This document shows positions 36,097 to 44,644 of a stretch of 64,000 bases of DNA, one piece after another (the stretch's first letter is position 1; each line of letters starts with the position of its first letter). Position numbers and translations under genes: made by a program. The notes below the pieces were generated by a model. It did not search any database and had not been told where the DNA came from. It saw only the letters and a program-made list of their open reading frames with translations. The stretch is from Acidimicrobiales bacterium mtb01 (GTDB taxonomy: Bacteria > Actinomycetota > Acidimicrobiia > Acidimicrobiales > Ilumatobacteraceae), in contig NBNI01000007.1 of the NCBI GenBank assembly GCA_004379135.1, positions 359,501 to 423,500 on the forward strand, written 5' to 3'.

Positions 36097-37530
36097 ATGT
36101 CGACTCAGCCATCCCATCGTCTGCGCCTGGCCGGTGAGACCTTCGCCGGATCGGGAGACGTCATCGAAGTGCGCAACCCCTTCGACGGTTCCACGATCGG
36201 AACCGTGCCGGCCTGCACTCCGAACGACGTCGATCGAGCCGTCGCCAGCGCACGCGGCGCGCTGGCGGTCGGGATGCCTCTTCATCAGCGAGCAGCCGTC
36301 CTCGACAAGGCCGCCTCGGCCCTGGCCGCCCATCGCGACGAATTCGCGCGCATCGTGGCCGCTGAAGCGGCCAAACCATTGCGAACGGCTCGTGTCGAAG
36401 TCGACCGAGCGGTCGGAACGTTCCAGTTCTCGGCGGCGGAGGCGCGCAAGCTGTCCGGCGACGTGATTCCGCTCGATGCCATTCCGGCCGGCGAAGGCAA
36501 GATTGGCTTCACGATGCGGGTGCCGATCGGCGTCGTCGGAGCCATCGCACCGTTCAACTTCCCGCTCAATCTCGTGGTGCACAAGGTGGGACCGGCCATC
36601 GCAGCGGGCTGTCCGGTGGTGCTCAAGCCCGCTTCGCAGACGCCGTTCTCGTCGATCCGTCTCGTGGAGATGCTGATCGACGAATGCGGCCTGCCGGCCG
36701 ACTTCATCCACGTCGTGACCGGCGGTGGCGGAACGGTCGGCAACGCGATCGTCGACCATCCCGACATCGCCCTCATCACGTTCACCGGCTCGCCCGACGT
36801 GGGCTGGGGGATTCGTTCGCGCGCTCCGCGGAAGCGCGTGGGTCTCGAACTCGGCAATAACGCTCCGGTCATCATCGAACCCTCCGGTGACTGGAAGGGC
36901 GCGGCGGCCAAGATCCGACTGGCTGGGTTCAGCCACGCCGGACAGTCGTGCATCTCGACGCAGCGGATCTTCGTGCACGACTCCATCGCCGACCGGTTCG
37001 TCGACGAACTGGTCGGCCAGGTGTCCACCCTCGTCGTGGGCGATCCCCTCGACGAGGCGACGGAAGTGTCGGCGCTGATCTCCACGAGCGAACGCGATCG
37101 TGTCGCGGCATGGATCGACGAGGCCGTGGCCTCCGGCGCTCGCGTGGCCTGTGGCGGCTCGATCGACGACAAGGGGGTTCTGCGACCGACCGTGTTGGTG
37201 GACGTGGAACCGGACATGAAGGTGTGCGCCCGCGAAGTGTTCGGACCGGTGGTGGCGATCGCCCGCTACACCGACGTCGACGAGGCCCTTCGGCTTGCGA
37301 ACGAGTCCGACTTCGGACTGCAGGCCGCGATCTTCACAAGTGATCTGTCGGTCGCGTTGAAGGCGGTCCACTCACTCGACTTCGGCGGAGTGCTCGTGAA
37401 CGAGGTGCCCACCTGGCGCGCCGATCAACAACCGTACGGCGGTCTGCGCGACAGCGGCAACACCCGTGAAGGTCCGGCCTACACGGTCCGCGAGATGACC
37501 GAGATCAGAATGGTGGTGCTGAGCGCCTAG
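36097..37530 (+). CDS. NAD(P)-dependent aldehyde dehydrogenase
   Basis: This is a 477-residue ALDH-superfamily enzyme. The NAD-binding FTGSPDVG, the general-base glutamate in LELGNNAP and the nucleophilic cysteine in GQSCISTQR are visible, as is the C-terminal REVFGPVVAI motif. It oxidises an aldehyde to the acid. With the acyl-CoA synthetase encoded on the opposite strand it would fit fatty-aldehyde or aromatic-aldehyde degradation (inference). The ends of the two genes overlap by 4 bases. Confidence 0.92.
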   Translation: MSTQPSHRLRLAGETFAGSGDVIEVRNPFDGSTIGTVPACTPNDVDRAVASARGALAVGMPLHQRAAVLDKAASALAAHRDEFARIVAAEAAKPLRTARVEVDRAVGTFQFSAAEARKLSGDVIPLDAIPAGEGKIGFTMRVPIGVVGAIAPFNFPLNLVVHKVGPAIAAGCPVVLKPASQTPFSSIRLVEMLIDECGLPADFIHVVTGGGGTVGNAIVDHPDIALITFTGSPDVGWGIRSRAPRKRVGLELGNNAPVIIEPSGDWKGAAAKIRLAGFSHAGQSCISTQRIFVHDSIADRFVDELVGQVSTLVVGDPLDEATEVSALISTSERDRVAAWIDEAVASGARVACGGSIDDKGVLRPTVLVDVEPDMKVCAREVFGPVVAIARYTDVDEALRLANESDFGLQAAIFTSDLSVALKAVHSLDFGGVLVNEVPTWRADQQPYGGLRDSGNTREGPAYTVREMTEIRMVVLSA

Positions 37531-39077
37531 ATCGAGCGCCCGGCGTTCTTCCAGTACTCGTCCTTGAGCAGGCGCTTGTAGAGCTTGCCAGTGGGGTGGC
37601 GCGGCAGTTCGGGTCGGAAGTCGATCGAACGCGGGCACTTCACGTCGGCCAGGTTGGCGCGGCAGAAGGCGATGAGTTCGCGCTCGAGTTCCTTGGCCGC
37701 CTCGGCCGACGCCGGCATGTCCTTGGGTTGCACGACGGCCTTGACCTCTTCGCCGAACTCGTCGTTGGGGACGCCGAAGACGGCGACGTCGACGACCTTG
37801 GGGTGCGTGACGAGGAGGTTCTCCGACTCCTGCGGGTAGATGTTCACGCCACCCGAGATGATCATGTACGCCTTGCGATCGGTGAGGTACAGGAATCCGT
37901 CGTTGTCGACGTAGCCGACGTCGCCGAGCGTGCTCCAGCCCTTGGGGTGCCGCGAGCTCTTCGTCTTCTCGGGGTCGTTGTGGTACTCGAACGTCGCGCC
38001 GCCCTCGAAGAAGATGGTGCCGCTCTCGTAGGCCGGCAGTTCCTCGCCCTCGTCGTTGCAGATGTGGAGGGTGCAGCCGACCGGCATGCCGACCGTGCCT
38101 TCGTGACCGAGCCACATGTCGCTGTTGCAGTAGACGAAGCCGTTGCCTTCGGTACCGGCGTAGTACTCGTGGATCACGCGTCCGAACCATTCGATCATCT
38201 GCTTCTTCACCGGGATCGGGCACGGTGCGGCGGCGTGGATGACGCACTGGATGGACGAGACGTCGTACTTGGTGCGAACGTTCTCGTCGAGCTTGAGCAT
38301 GCGCACAAACATCGTGGGGACGACCTGACTGTGGGTCACCCGGTGGGCCTCGACCGCCTTCAGGTACTCCTCGGCGTCGAAGTGCTCCATGACGACGGCG
38401 GTCGCACCGGTGGCCTGCGCCGCCATGGTGAAGCGCAGGGGCGCGGCGTGGTACATCGGCGCCGGCGAGAGATAGATGCTGTCGGCGGAGAAACCGAAGA
38501 GCATGCCGAGCATGCCGGACACCGAACCGGGCGAGGTTTCGAGCGGCGTGCCGTCGAACGGCTTGGCCACGCCCTTGGGAAGACCGGTGGTGCCCGAGGA
38601 GTACAGCATGTCGTTGCCGGCCAGACGATTGGGGAGTGGCTCGGCCGGGAAACGGGTCACGGCATCCTCGTACGACTCGTAGCCCGCAATCGTCCCGTCG
38701 AGCATGAGGCGAAGCGACACGTTCGGCGTGGGGGCGACGATCTCGGCGGCCTGGTCGGCCTTGTACTTCGAGGTGATGAACACCTTGGCCGCGCAGTCGT
38801 TGATGATGTACGACAACTCGTTGCTCGTGAGTCGCGATGAGGCGGCGGTGTAGACGAGGCCCGCGTAGTGGCAGCCCCAGAGGACCTCGAGGAACCGGTC
38901 GTGGTTCTCCATGCAGATGGCCACGTGATCGCCCGGCTGAAGTCCGGCCGAACGCAACAACTGCGAGAGTCGATTCGCGGCGGCGTCGAGTTGGGCGAAC
39001 GTCTGGGTGTATCCGGATCCCGCCATGATGAGCGCCGGCTTGTCGGGGGTGGTCGCGACATGTGTTCCGAGGTACAT
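37527..39077 (-). CDS. AMP-forming acyl-CoA synthetase (FadD-type)
   Basis: This is a 516-residue ANL-superfamily ligase. The P-loop is YSSGTTGLPKGVAKP, the adenylate motif YYAGTEGNGF, the hinge D-x-R region GYVDNDGFLYLTDRKAYMI and the C-terminal lysine in PRHPTGKLYKR. It activates a carboxylate as acyl-AMP then thioester. Chain length or aromatic preference cannot be told. The 7-base gap from TACTCT to the ATG indicates a leaderless transcript divergent from the SirB1-like gene. Confidence 0.9.
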   Translation of the reverse strand: MYLGTHVATTPDKPALIMAGSGYTQTFAQLDAAANRLSQLLRSAGLQPGDHVAICMENHDRFLEVLWGCHYAGLVYTAASSRLTSNELSYIINDCAAKVFITSKYKADQAAEIVAPTPNVSLRLMLDGTIAGYESYEDAVTRFPAEPLPNRLAGNDMLYSSGTTGLPKGVAKPFDGTPLETSPGSVSGMLGMLFGFSADSIYLSPAPMYHAAPLRFTMAAQATGATAVVMEHFDAEEYLKAVEAHRVTHSQVVPTMFVRMLKLDENVRTKYDVSSIQCVIHAAAPCPIPVKKQMIEWFGRVIHEYYAGTEGNGFVYCNSDMWLGHEGTVGMPVGCTLHICNDEGEELPAYESGTIFFEGGATFEYHNDPEKTKSSRHPKGWSTLGDVGYVDNDGFLYLTDRKAYMIISGGVNIYPQESENLLVTHPKVVDVAVFGVPNDEFGEEVKAVVQPKDMPASAEAAKELERELIAFCRANLADVKCPRSIDFRPELPRHPTGKLYKRLLKDEYWKNAGRSI

Positions 39078-39084
39078 GCGTCGC

Positions 39085-39090
39085 AGAGTA
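39085..39090 (-). promoter_or_regulatory. -10 hexamer (TACTCT) for the acyl-CoA synthetase gene
   Basis: On the minus strand TACTCT ends 7 bases before the ATG at 39077. It faces the plus-strand hexamer at 39097-39102, only 6 bases apart. Confidence 0.5.
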
Positions 39091-39096
39091 GTGGCC

Positions 39097-39102
39097 TACC
39101 CT
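39097..39102 (+). promoter_or_regulatory. -10 hexamer (TACCCT) for the SirB1-like gene
   Basis: TACCCT ends 7 bases before the GTG at 39110. Confidence 0.45.
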
Positions 39103-39109
39103 CCAGCGT

Positions 39110-39823
39110 GTGGAGTCGCGCGCAGTCGAGGATTTCGCCCGGATCGTGGGTGCGCCGTCGTTCTCGGTTGGCGAAGCAGCCCTGGCGATGTCGTGGGCCG
39201 TCCAGGAGGCGGTGGGTGCGATCGACTTCGACGTGATCGATCATCTGGCCGTGCTCGACGATCTGGCCGGAGCGGTTCCCACACCGACCGCATCGGGAAT
39301 CGCCGATTTCCTCTTCGGCGGAGGGGGACGCCTCCGCGGCAACACCGATGACTATTACGACCCGGCCAATTCGTTCCTCGATTCGGTTCTCCGCTCGGGT
39401 CGTGGCATTCCGATCACGCTGTCGATCGTGATGATCGAGGTGGGTGCGCGACTCGGTGTTCCGCTGGCCGGAATCGGTTTGCCGGCCCATCTGGTGGTCG
39501 GCGAGTTCCAGGGCGGCCGCATCGACCGCTTCTTCGATCCGTTCGACGGTGGAAGAACTCTCGATCGAGCCGGCTGCCGCGCGCTCGTGTCGCGACTGGC
39601 CAGGCGCACCGTCGTGATCCCCGAGGCCGCGTTCGCGCCGATGTCGAACCTGGCGCTCGTCGAACGGATGCTCAACAACCTGAAGGCGATCCATGCGGCG
39701 CGCACGGGCGACCTGGCGTCGGTTCGCGCGTTGGCCCGTGTGATGACACTGCGTTCGTTCCTTCCCGGTGTGGGAGACAGCGAGGCGGCCGAACGTCTCC
39801 GCCTGGCCGCTCCTTTGAACTGA
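39110..39823 (+). CDS. SirB1-like transglutaminase-core domain protein
   Basis: This is a 237-residue protein. The central stretch FLDSVLRSGRGIPITLSIVMIEVGARLGVPL is the hallmark of the SirB1/Transglut_core2 family. It is followed by GIGLPAHLVVG and a FFDPFDGGR motif, where transglutaminase-type catalytic residues would sit. There is no clear cysteine nucleophile in the region read, and no biochemical function is established for the family. It is leaderless by its promoter position and is followed by a flavin reductase gene. Its C-terminal half is helical. Confidence 0.75.
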   Translation: MESRAVEDFARIVGAPSFSVGEAALAMSWAVQEAVGAIDFDVIDHLAVLDDLAGAVPTPTASGIADFLFGGGGRLRGNTDDYYDPANSFLDSVLRSGRGIPITLSIVMIEVGARLGVPLAGIGLPAHLVVGEFQGGRIDRFFDPFDGGRTLDRAGCRALVSRLARRTVVIPEAAFAPMSNLALVERMLNNLKAIHAARTGDLASVRALARVMTLRSFLPGVGDSEAAERLRLAAPLN

Positions 39824-39840
39824 GATGCCACACTGATCAC

Positions 39841-40431
39841 ATGATCGATCAGACCATCAAGCGGTGCCTCGGCCAGATGATGCACGGAGTCCAGGTGGTG
39901 GGCGCGGCGGCCGGGGGAGTGCAGCGGGCGTACTGCAGCCATTGGGTGTCGCAGGTGAGTTTCGCCGAGCCGGTGGTCATGGCATCCGTCTCGCCGCGGC
40001 ACGACACGTATCCGCTCATCCGCGACTCGGGGCGTTTCGCGGTGTCCATTCTCGCCGGCGATCAGGTGGCCGTCGGCCAGTACTTCTCGTATCCGGGTCG
40101 CAAGTTCCATCACATCGCGACCGAGTTCCTGGAGACGTGGCACGACCTCCCGGTCGTCTCGAACGCGATCGCCTGGCTCGACTGCTCGGTGTTCGAGACC
40201 AAGACGATGTTCGACCACGAATTGTTCTTCGCCCGCGTCGAGTCGGTTCAGGGCCATCGTCTCCGGGAGGCCCCGCTCACGTACTCGAGCCGCCTGGGTT
40301 GGCGCGTGGCCGGCGACAAGGCCCGTGAACCGGGGGTGTCGGTACGCGACGAATTGCTGGCGCGCCTGGCCGCGGCCGGGTTCGCGGTCGACGCGGCCAC
40401 AGACGGCGCCACAGACGGCGCCGACGACTGA
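39841..40431 (+). CDS. Flavin reductase-like (FMN-binding) protein
   Basis: This is a 196-residue protein of the flavin reductase (split-barrel) family. It has GAAAGGVQRAYCSHWVSQVSFAEPVVMASVSP, the typical flavin-binding fold start, and GRFAVSILAGDQVAVGQYFS. It probably supplies reduced flavin to a monooxygenase such as the luciferase-like enzymes here (inference). The C-terminus has a short in-frame duplication encoding ATDGATDG. A CACACT hexamer lies 6 bases before the ATG. Confidence 0.78.
   Translation: MIDQTIKRCLGQMMHGVQVVGAAAGGVQRAYCSHWVSQVSFAEPVVMASVSPRHDTYPLIRDSGRFAVSILAGDQVAVGQYFSYPGRKFHHIATEFLETWHDLPVVSNAIAWLDCSVFETKTMFDHELFFARVESVQGHRLREAPLTYSSRLGWRVAGDKAREPGVSVRDELLARLAAAGFAVDAATDGATDGADD
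40396..40419 (+). repeat. Two tandem 12-base units
   Basis: GCCACAGACGGC is present twice in direct succession at the 3' end of the flavin reductase gene, duplicating four codons (ATDG). It looks like a recent slippage duplication in a dispensable tail. Confidence 0.8.
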
Positions 40432-40485
40432 TCCGGCCGACGAGTGCCACATCCGCCCGGTTGATGCCGATCGGTCGGGTATCGC

Positions 40486-40491
40486 TAGTTT
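40486..40491 (+). promoter_or_regulatory. -10 hexamer (TAGTTT) for the acyl-CoA dehydrogenase gene
   Basis: TAGTTT ends 7 bases before the ATG at 40499. There is no Shine-Dalgarno. Confidence 0.5.
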
Positions 40492-40498
40492 CTCGCTC

Positions 40499-41695
40499 AT
40501 GAGCACCTCCGTACAGACCGCCGAAGAAGTCCGCGTCGACACGCTGATCGACGAACTCCTCGCCGAGTTCCCGCCCACCAAGACCGACCCGGTCACGTTC
40601 CTCGGAGCGCAGTTCGACAAGGGTCTCGCGTGGGTGCACTTCGCCGAGGGACACGGTGGCCTGGGCCTCAACCCCAAACTGCAGCGCACCATCAACGAGC
40701 GGTTGTTCGCCGCCGGTGCTCCCAACCCGGTGGGTCGAAACCCGATCGGCCACGGCATGTGCGGCCCGACCGTCGCGGTGTGGGGGAGCGACGACCAGAA
40801 GAACCGCTATCTGCGTCCGTTGTTCACCGGTGAAGAGGTGTGGTGCCAGTTGTTCTCCGAGCCCGGCTCGGGTTCCGACTTCGCCGGACTGTCGTCGAAG
40901 GGTGTTCGCGACGGCGGCGAGTGGATCGTCAACGGCCAGAAGGTCTGGACCACGCTGGCCCACTTGTCGCGTTGGGGTCTCCTCATCGTTCGCACCGACC
41001 CGGAGGCCGTGAAGCACGCCGGCCTCACCGCGTTCGTGGTCGACATGCAGGCGCCGGGCGTGGAGGTGCGTCCGCTGTACCAGATCACCGGCGAAGCCGA
41101 GTTCAACGAGGTCTACTTCACCGACGTCCGCATCTCGCACGACGAGATGCTCGGCAACGTGGGCGACGGCTGGCGCGTGTCGCTCACCACTCTCATGAAC
41201 GAACGCGTGTCGATCGGAGGCGCGATCCCGGCCAAGGGTTCGGGGCCGATCCGCGACGCAGTCAAGGCCTTCAAGAACTCCGGTCCGCACAACCCGGCCA
41301 CCCGGGACGAGCTGGTGTCGCTCTGGACCCGCGCCGAACTGCTGCGTCTCACGAACATCCGCGCGTCGCAAATGCGCAAGATGGGAGATCCGGGTCCGGA
41401 GGGTTCCATCGCCAAGTTGGCCATGGCCGAACTGCACAAGGACATCTATTCGTTCACGGTGTCGCTGCTCGGTGCCGAGGGAATGTTGTTCCCCGGCGGC
41501 TTCGAGAAGACCCGCCCCGAGCACGCGATGGGCAACGAGACGCCGCAAAAGGCGTTCCTCCGCAGTCGCGCCAACTCGATCGAGGGCGGCACGAGCGAAG
41601 TGATGCGCAACATCCTCGGCGAGCGCGTCCTGGGTCTGCCCGGTGATGTGCGCGTCGATCGCGACGTCGCGTGGAGCAAGGTTCCTCGTAACTGA
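40499..41695 (+). CDS. Acyl-CoA dehydrogenase family protein
   Basis: This is a 398-residue FAD enzyme. Motifs seen are LFSEPGSGSDFAGL (FAD/substrate loop), VNGQKVWTTLAHLSRWGLLIVRT and the C-terminal SIEGGTSEVMRNILGERVLGLP (FAD-binding), with the usual ACAD length. It introduces an alpha,beta double bond in an acyl-CoA, passing electrons to ETF. It fits with the acyl-CoA synthetase and enoyl-CoA hydratase elsewhere in the window. Start at MSTSVQTAEE is supported by the upstream hexamer. Confidence 0.9.
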   Translation: MSTSVQTAEEVRVDTLIDELLAEFPPTKTDPVTFLGAQFDKGLAWVHFAEGHGGLGLNPKLQRTINERLFAAGAPNPVGRNPIGHGMCGPTVAVWGSDDQKNRYLRPLFTGEEVWCQLFSEPGSGSDFAGLSSKGVRDGGEWIVNGQKVWTTLAHLSRWGLLIVRTDPEAVKHAGLTAFVVDMQAPGVEVRPLYQITGEAEFNEVYFTDVRISHDEMLGNVGDGWRVSLTTLMNERVSIGGAIPAKGSGPIRDAVKAFKNSGPHNPATRDELVSLWTRAELLRLTNIRASQMRKMGDPGPEGSIAKLAMAELHKDIYSFTVSLLGAEGMLFPGGFEKTRPEHAMGNETPQKAFLRSRANSIEGGTSEVMRNILGERVLGLPGDVRVDRDVAWSKVPRN

Positions 41696-41698
41696 GCG

Positions 41699-42109
41699 TC
41701 ACGAACCGGATTGCATGAGCAGTCCGGTGAACAACGCGGCCAGGGCCGTCACGAGTCCGAGTGCACCACCGAGAGCGAGGGCCAGTTTGCTGCGGCCGAG
41801 CGAGTGAACTGCGGCGCTCACGCCGGTGAGGGCCGACAGCACCACGTGCACGAAGACCGTCACCTGGTAGTCGGTGCTGGTGTCGCTGACGCCGATGTCG
41901 ACGATGTTCCAGATGCCGGTGACCACCACGATCGCGAATGCCGGCCAGGCGATGCGGCCGAAAGCCTGCGCGGCCACCTTGGTGCTCTCCGGAAACGCCG
42001 CACGCAGTCGGGGGACGAGACCCCCGAGGACGATCTGGCCTCCGACCCAGACCGAGGCGGCCAGGACGTGGAGGAACAAGCGGATGGTGTCGGCGGTGGG
42101 CGAGAGCAT
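41699..42109 (-). CDS. CopD-like small integral membrane protein
   Basis: This is a 136-residue protein with four hydrophobic helices. The first reads LFLHVLAASVWVGGQIVLGGLV, with a His and the WVGG motif seen in the CopD/copper-resistance and related heme-membrane families. The final segment is LGLVTALAALFTGLLM. A metal or heme role is suggested only by that motif. A CAATCT hexamer at 42116-42121 precedes the ATG by 6 bases. It faces the acyl-CoA dehydrogenase gene end-to-end. Confidence 0.65.
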   Translation of the reverse strand: MLSPTADTIRLFLHVLAASVWVGGQIVLGGLVPRLRAAFPESTKVAAQAFGRIAWPAFAIVVVTGIWNIVDIGVSDTSTDYQVTVFVHVVLSALTGVSAAVHSLGRSKLALALGGALGLVTALAALFTGLLMQSGS

Positions 42110-42115
42110 GTCGAC

Positions 42116-42121
42116 AGATTG
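42116..42121 (-). promoter_or_regulatory. Possible -10 hexamer (CAATCT) for the CopD-like gene
   Basis: On the minus strand CAATCT ends 6 bases before the ATG at 42109. Confidence 0.35.
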
Positions 42122-42147
42122 TCAGATGGCTCGACGCGAGTGCTCGT

Positions 42148-43182
42148 TCACACCGCGAGGAACGCGAGGACGTCGCTGGCCGCGAGCGACCGATCGTCGA
42201 CGCGTGGACGATGGGCGAGTGAACCGCCCGACATCGCGGTGATGGCGGCATCGACCGCCGACTGGAGATCGCGCAGGTTCCGGGGTGGCGGAAAGTACTC
42301 GTCCTCGTCGGTGATGCGCACTTCTTCTACGCCGTGAGAGGGCGAGAGGCGGGCGATGACGGCATCGACGAGTTCCTCGGGAGCCGAGGCGCCCGCCGTG
42401 ACGCCGACGACTCCGGAGAGATCGCCGGGAAGTTCGTCGGCGCCGTTGATGCGGAACACGCGGGAGCAGCCGGCTTCGCGGGCCAGTCGCTCGAGGGCGC
42501 GGGTATTGGACGAGTTGGCCGATCCGATGACGACGATCGCGTCGCAGCGCGGAGCCATCGACATCAGCGCCGATTGCCGATTGGTGGTGGCGAAGCAGAG
42601 ATCGCTGCGACCCGGTGTCCACACGTCGGGGAACCGCTCGCGTACGCGAACGGCGACACCCTCCCAGTCGCGGTGCGAGAGCGTGGTCTGGGCCAGCAGG
42701 GCAACCGGCTCGGCGAAGACCGGAAGGGCATCCACTTCGTCGACGGTTTCGACGCGAGAAATCGAATCGGGGGCCACGGCCATGGTGCCGACGGCTTCCT
42801 CGTGACCCTCGTGTCCGACATACACGATGCGAAAGCCCTTGCCGGCGCGCACCTTCACCTCGTGATGGACCTTCGTGACGAGTGGACACACCGAATCGAC
42901 GACCACCGAGCCGCGCTCGCGAGCGGCCGCCACCACCTCGGGTGCCGAGCCGTGGGCCGACAGCATGATGGGTCGACCGGGAGGAACTTCGGTGATGTCG
43001 TCGACGAAGACGACTCCCAGTTTCTGGAAGCGTTCGACGACCAACTTGTTGTGAACGATCTCGTGGTAGCAGTACACCGGAGCGGGGAAGCTGCGAACCA
43101 TCCACGCCAAGGCCTTGATCGCCATCTCCACACCGGCGCAGAAACCACGCGGTGCCGCGAGCAGCACGCGATCGACCGACAT
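42148..43182 (-). CDS. ispH: 4-hydroxy-3-methylbut-2-enyl diphosphate reductase
   Basis: This is a 344-residue IspH (LytB). The three Fe-S cluster cysteines are Cys15 (PRGFCAGV), Cys99 (DSVCPLVTKVH) and Cys196 (DLCFATTNRQSAL). Substrate-binding histidines appear in EIVHN and GHEGHEEA. It performs the last step of the MEP isoprenoid pathway, which supplies polyprenyl phosphate used by the envelope enzymes here. TATCCT lies 6 bases before the ATG, indicating a leaderless transcript divergent from the DUF512 gene. Confidence 0.94.
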   Translation of the reverse strand: MSVDRVLLAAPRGFCAGVEMAIKALAWMVRSFPAPVYCYHEIVHNKLVVERFQKLGVVFVDDITEVPPGRPIMLSAHGSAPEVVAAARERGSVVVDSVCPLVTKVHHEVKVRAGKGFRIVYVGHEGHEEAVGTMAVAPDSISRVETVDEVDALPVFAEPVALLAQTTLSHRDWEGVAVRVRERFPDVWTPGRSDLCFATTNRQSALMSMAPRCDAIVVIGSANSSNTRALERLAREAGCSRVFRINGADELPGDLSGVVGVTAGASAPEELVDAVIARLSPSHGVEEVRITDEDEYFPPPRNLRDLQSAVDAAITAMSGGSLAHRPRVDDRSLAASDVLAFLAV

Positions 43183-43188
43183 GCGGTG

Positions 43189-43194
43189 AGGATA
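43189..43194 (-). promoter_or_regulatory. -10 hexamer (TATCCT) for leaderless ispH
   Basis: On the minus strand TATCCT ends 6 bases before the ATG at 43182. Confidence 0.5.
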
Positions 43195-43218
43195 ACCCGG
43201 CCTTTCGAAGGCCGTCGG

Positions 43219-43224
43219 TAGCCT
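43219..43224 (+). promoter_or_regulatory. -10 hexamer (TAGCCT) for the DUF512 gene
   Basis: TAGCCT ends 7 bases before the ATG at 43232. It starts the DUF512-der transcript. Confidence 0.5.
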
Positions 43225-43231
43225 GACCGCC

Positions 43232-44644
43232 ATGTCCGCGCGGCGATCGTCTCCGATTGTGGTCGCGGTCACATCCGGCTCGCCCGCCGAGACCGCGGGT
43301 CTGCGCGTGGGCGACGAAGTTCTGTCGCTCAACGGAACGATTCCGCGCGACGTGATCGAGTGGCGCCTGCTCGCCGATTCGGCCGAGGTCGACATCGATC
43401 TGGCTCGCCAGGGAGTCGAACTCACGGTGCGGATCGAGAAGTCCGAGGGTCAGCCGCTCGGAGCCGAAGTGTCGAGCGCGGTGTTCGATCGGGTTCGGAC
43501 CTGCGACAACCACTGTCCGTTCTGCTTCATCTACCAACTGCCCTCCGGAATGCGCAAGAGCCTCTATCTCAAGGACGACGACTATCGCCTGAGCTTCCTC
43601 TACGGGAACTTCACAACGCTCACTCGTTTCACCGAATCGGATCTCGAGCGAGTCGTGACCGAAGGTCTGTCGCCGCTCAACGTGAGCATCCACGCGACCG
43701 ATCCCGAACTTCGTTCCGAACTGCTGCGCAATAGCCGCGGCGGTATGAGCCTGCGCTGGCTGCGGGCCCTGCTCGATGCGGGCATCGTCGTGAACGGTCA
43801 GATCGTCGTGTGCCCCGGCGTGAACGACGGCCTCGTCCTCGACGAGACGCTCACCGGGATCCTCGACCGGTTCCCCGAGTTGAACCACGTGGCCGTCGTT
43901 CCCCTCGGAATCAGCCGCTTCAATCCCGAGCCGACGATGCGCGAACACACGGTCGACGAGGCCCGAGCGGTGGTGGAGATCGTGCACGCGTGGCAGCGTC
44001 GATTCGTCGATCTCTTCGGTCGACGTGTGGTGTTCGCCGCCGACGAGTACTACTTGATGGCAGGTCTGCCCTTTCCCGAAGGCGAGTCGTACGAGGGGTT
44101 CGGCATGTACGAGGACGGCATCGGCATGGCGCGTACCTTCGAATGGGAGTTCACCGGTCGGGTCGACGAGCCGACCGGACCGCAGAGCGGATTCTTCGCC
44201 TGGGTCGACGGGGCGCCGGCCGAGGGATATCGCGCGCCGCGCAACCCGGCCGGGGACACCGGTCTGCGCGGATGCGGTGATCCGACCTCGATCACGATTC
44301 GGCGCCGTGTCGATCGCCATGCACCGGTCGCCATCCTCACCGGCGAGTACGGTGCTCGGGTGCTCGGTCCACTCGTCGATTCGCTCGAGCGAGACGACGT
44401 CCGCGTGGTTCCGGTGAGCAACGAGTACTTCGGCGGCAACACCGCGGTGACGGGTCTCATGACGGGCCACGACCTGACGCGTGTTCTGAGCGAACAGCCG
44501 GCCGGACATCGTTATCTGTTGCCCGACGTGTGCCTGTCGGAGGGTCGCTTCCTCGACGGTCGGCGGGTCGAGGACCTTCCGCGTCCGGTGGAAGTGATTC
44601 CGACCGACGGCATGTCGCTGCGCCGAGCCCTGGAGATGGCATGA
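43232..44644 (+). CDS. DUF512 radical-SAM protein with N-terminal PDZ domain
   Basis: This is a 470-residue protein. Residues about 8-65 form a PDZ-like domain (SGSPAETAGLRVGDEVLSLNG). A radical-SAM-like cluster motif with Cys91, Cys95 and Cys98 (CDNHCPFCF) follows, then an iron-sulfur TIM-barrel and the C-terminal DUF512 region. Members are often beside der in actinobacteria and firmicutes, as here (ATGA overlap with der). No reaction is known. The context suggests a role tied to ribosome or GTPase function, but this is only association. Confidence 0.88.
   Translation: MSARRSSPIVVAVTSGSPAETAGLRVGDEVLSLNGTIPRDVIEWRLLADSAEVDIDLARQGVELTVRIEKSEGQPLGAEVSSAVFDRVRTCDNHCPFCFIYQLPSGMRKSLYLKDDDYRLSFLYGNFTTLTRFTESDLERVVTEGLSPLNVSIHATDPELRSELLRNSRGGMSLRWLRALLDAGIVVNGQIVVCPGVNDGLVLDETLTGILDRFPELNHVAVVPLGISRFNPEPTMREHTVDEARAVVEIVHAWQRRFVDLFGRRVVFAADEYYLMAGLPFPEGESYEGFGMYEDGIGMARTFEWEFTGRVDEPTGPQSGFFAWVDGAPAEGYRAPRNPAGDTGLRGCGDPTSITIRRRVDRHAPVAILTGEYGARVLGPLVDSLERDDVRVVPVSNEYFGGNTAVTGLMTGHDLTRVLSEQPAGHRYLLPDVCLSEGRFLDGRRVEDLPRPVEVIPTDGMSLRRALEMA

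Noticed and set aside
35337-37371. Possible large minus-strand protein covering GDPD and antisense aldehyde dehydrogenase
   Set aside because: Only the GDPD part (to 36075) is protein-like, and a -10 hexamer marks its start. The upstream part is antisense to the aldehyde dehydrogenase.
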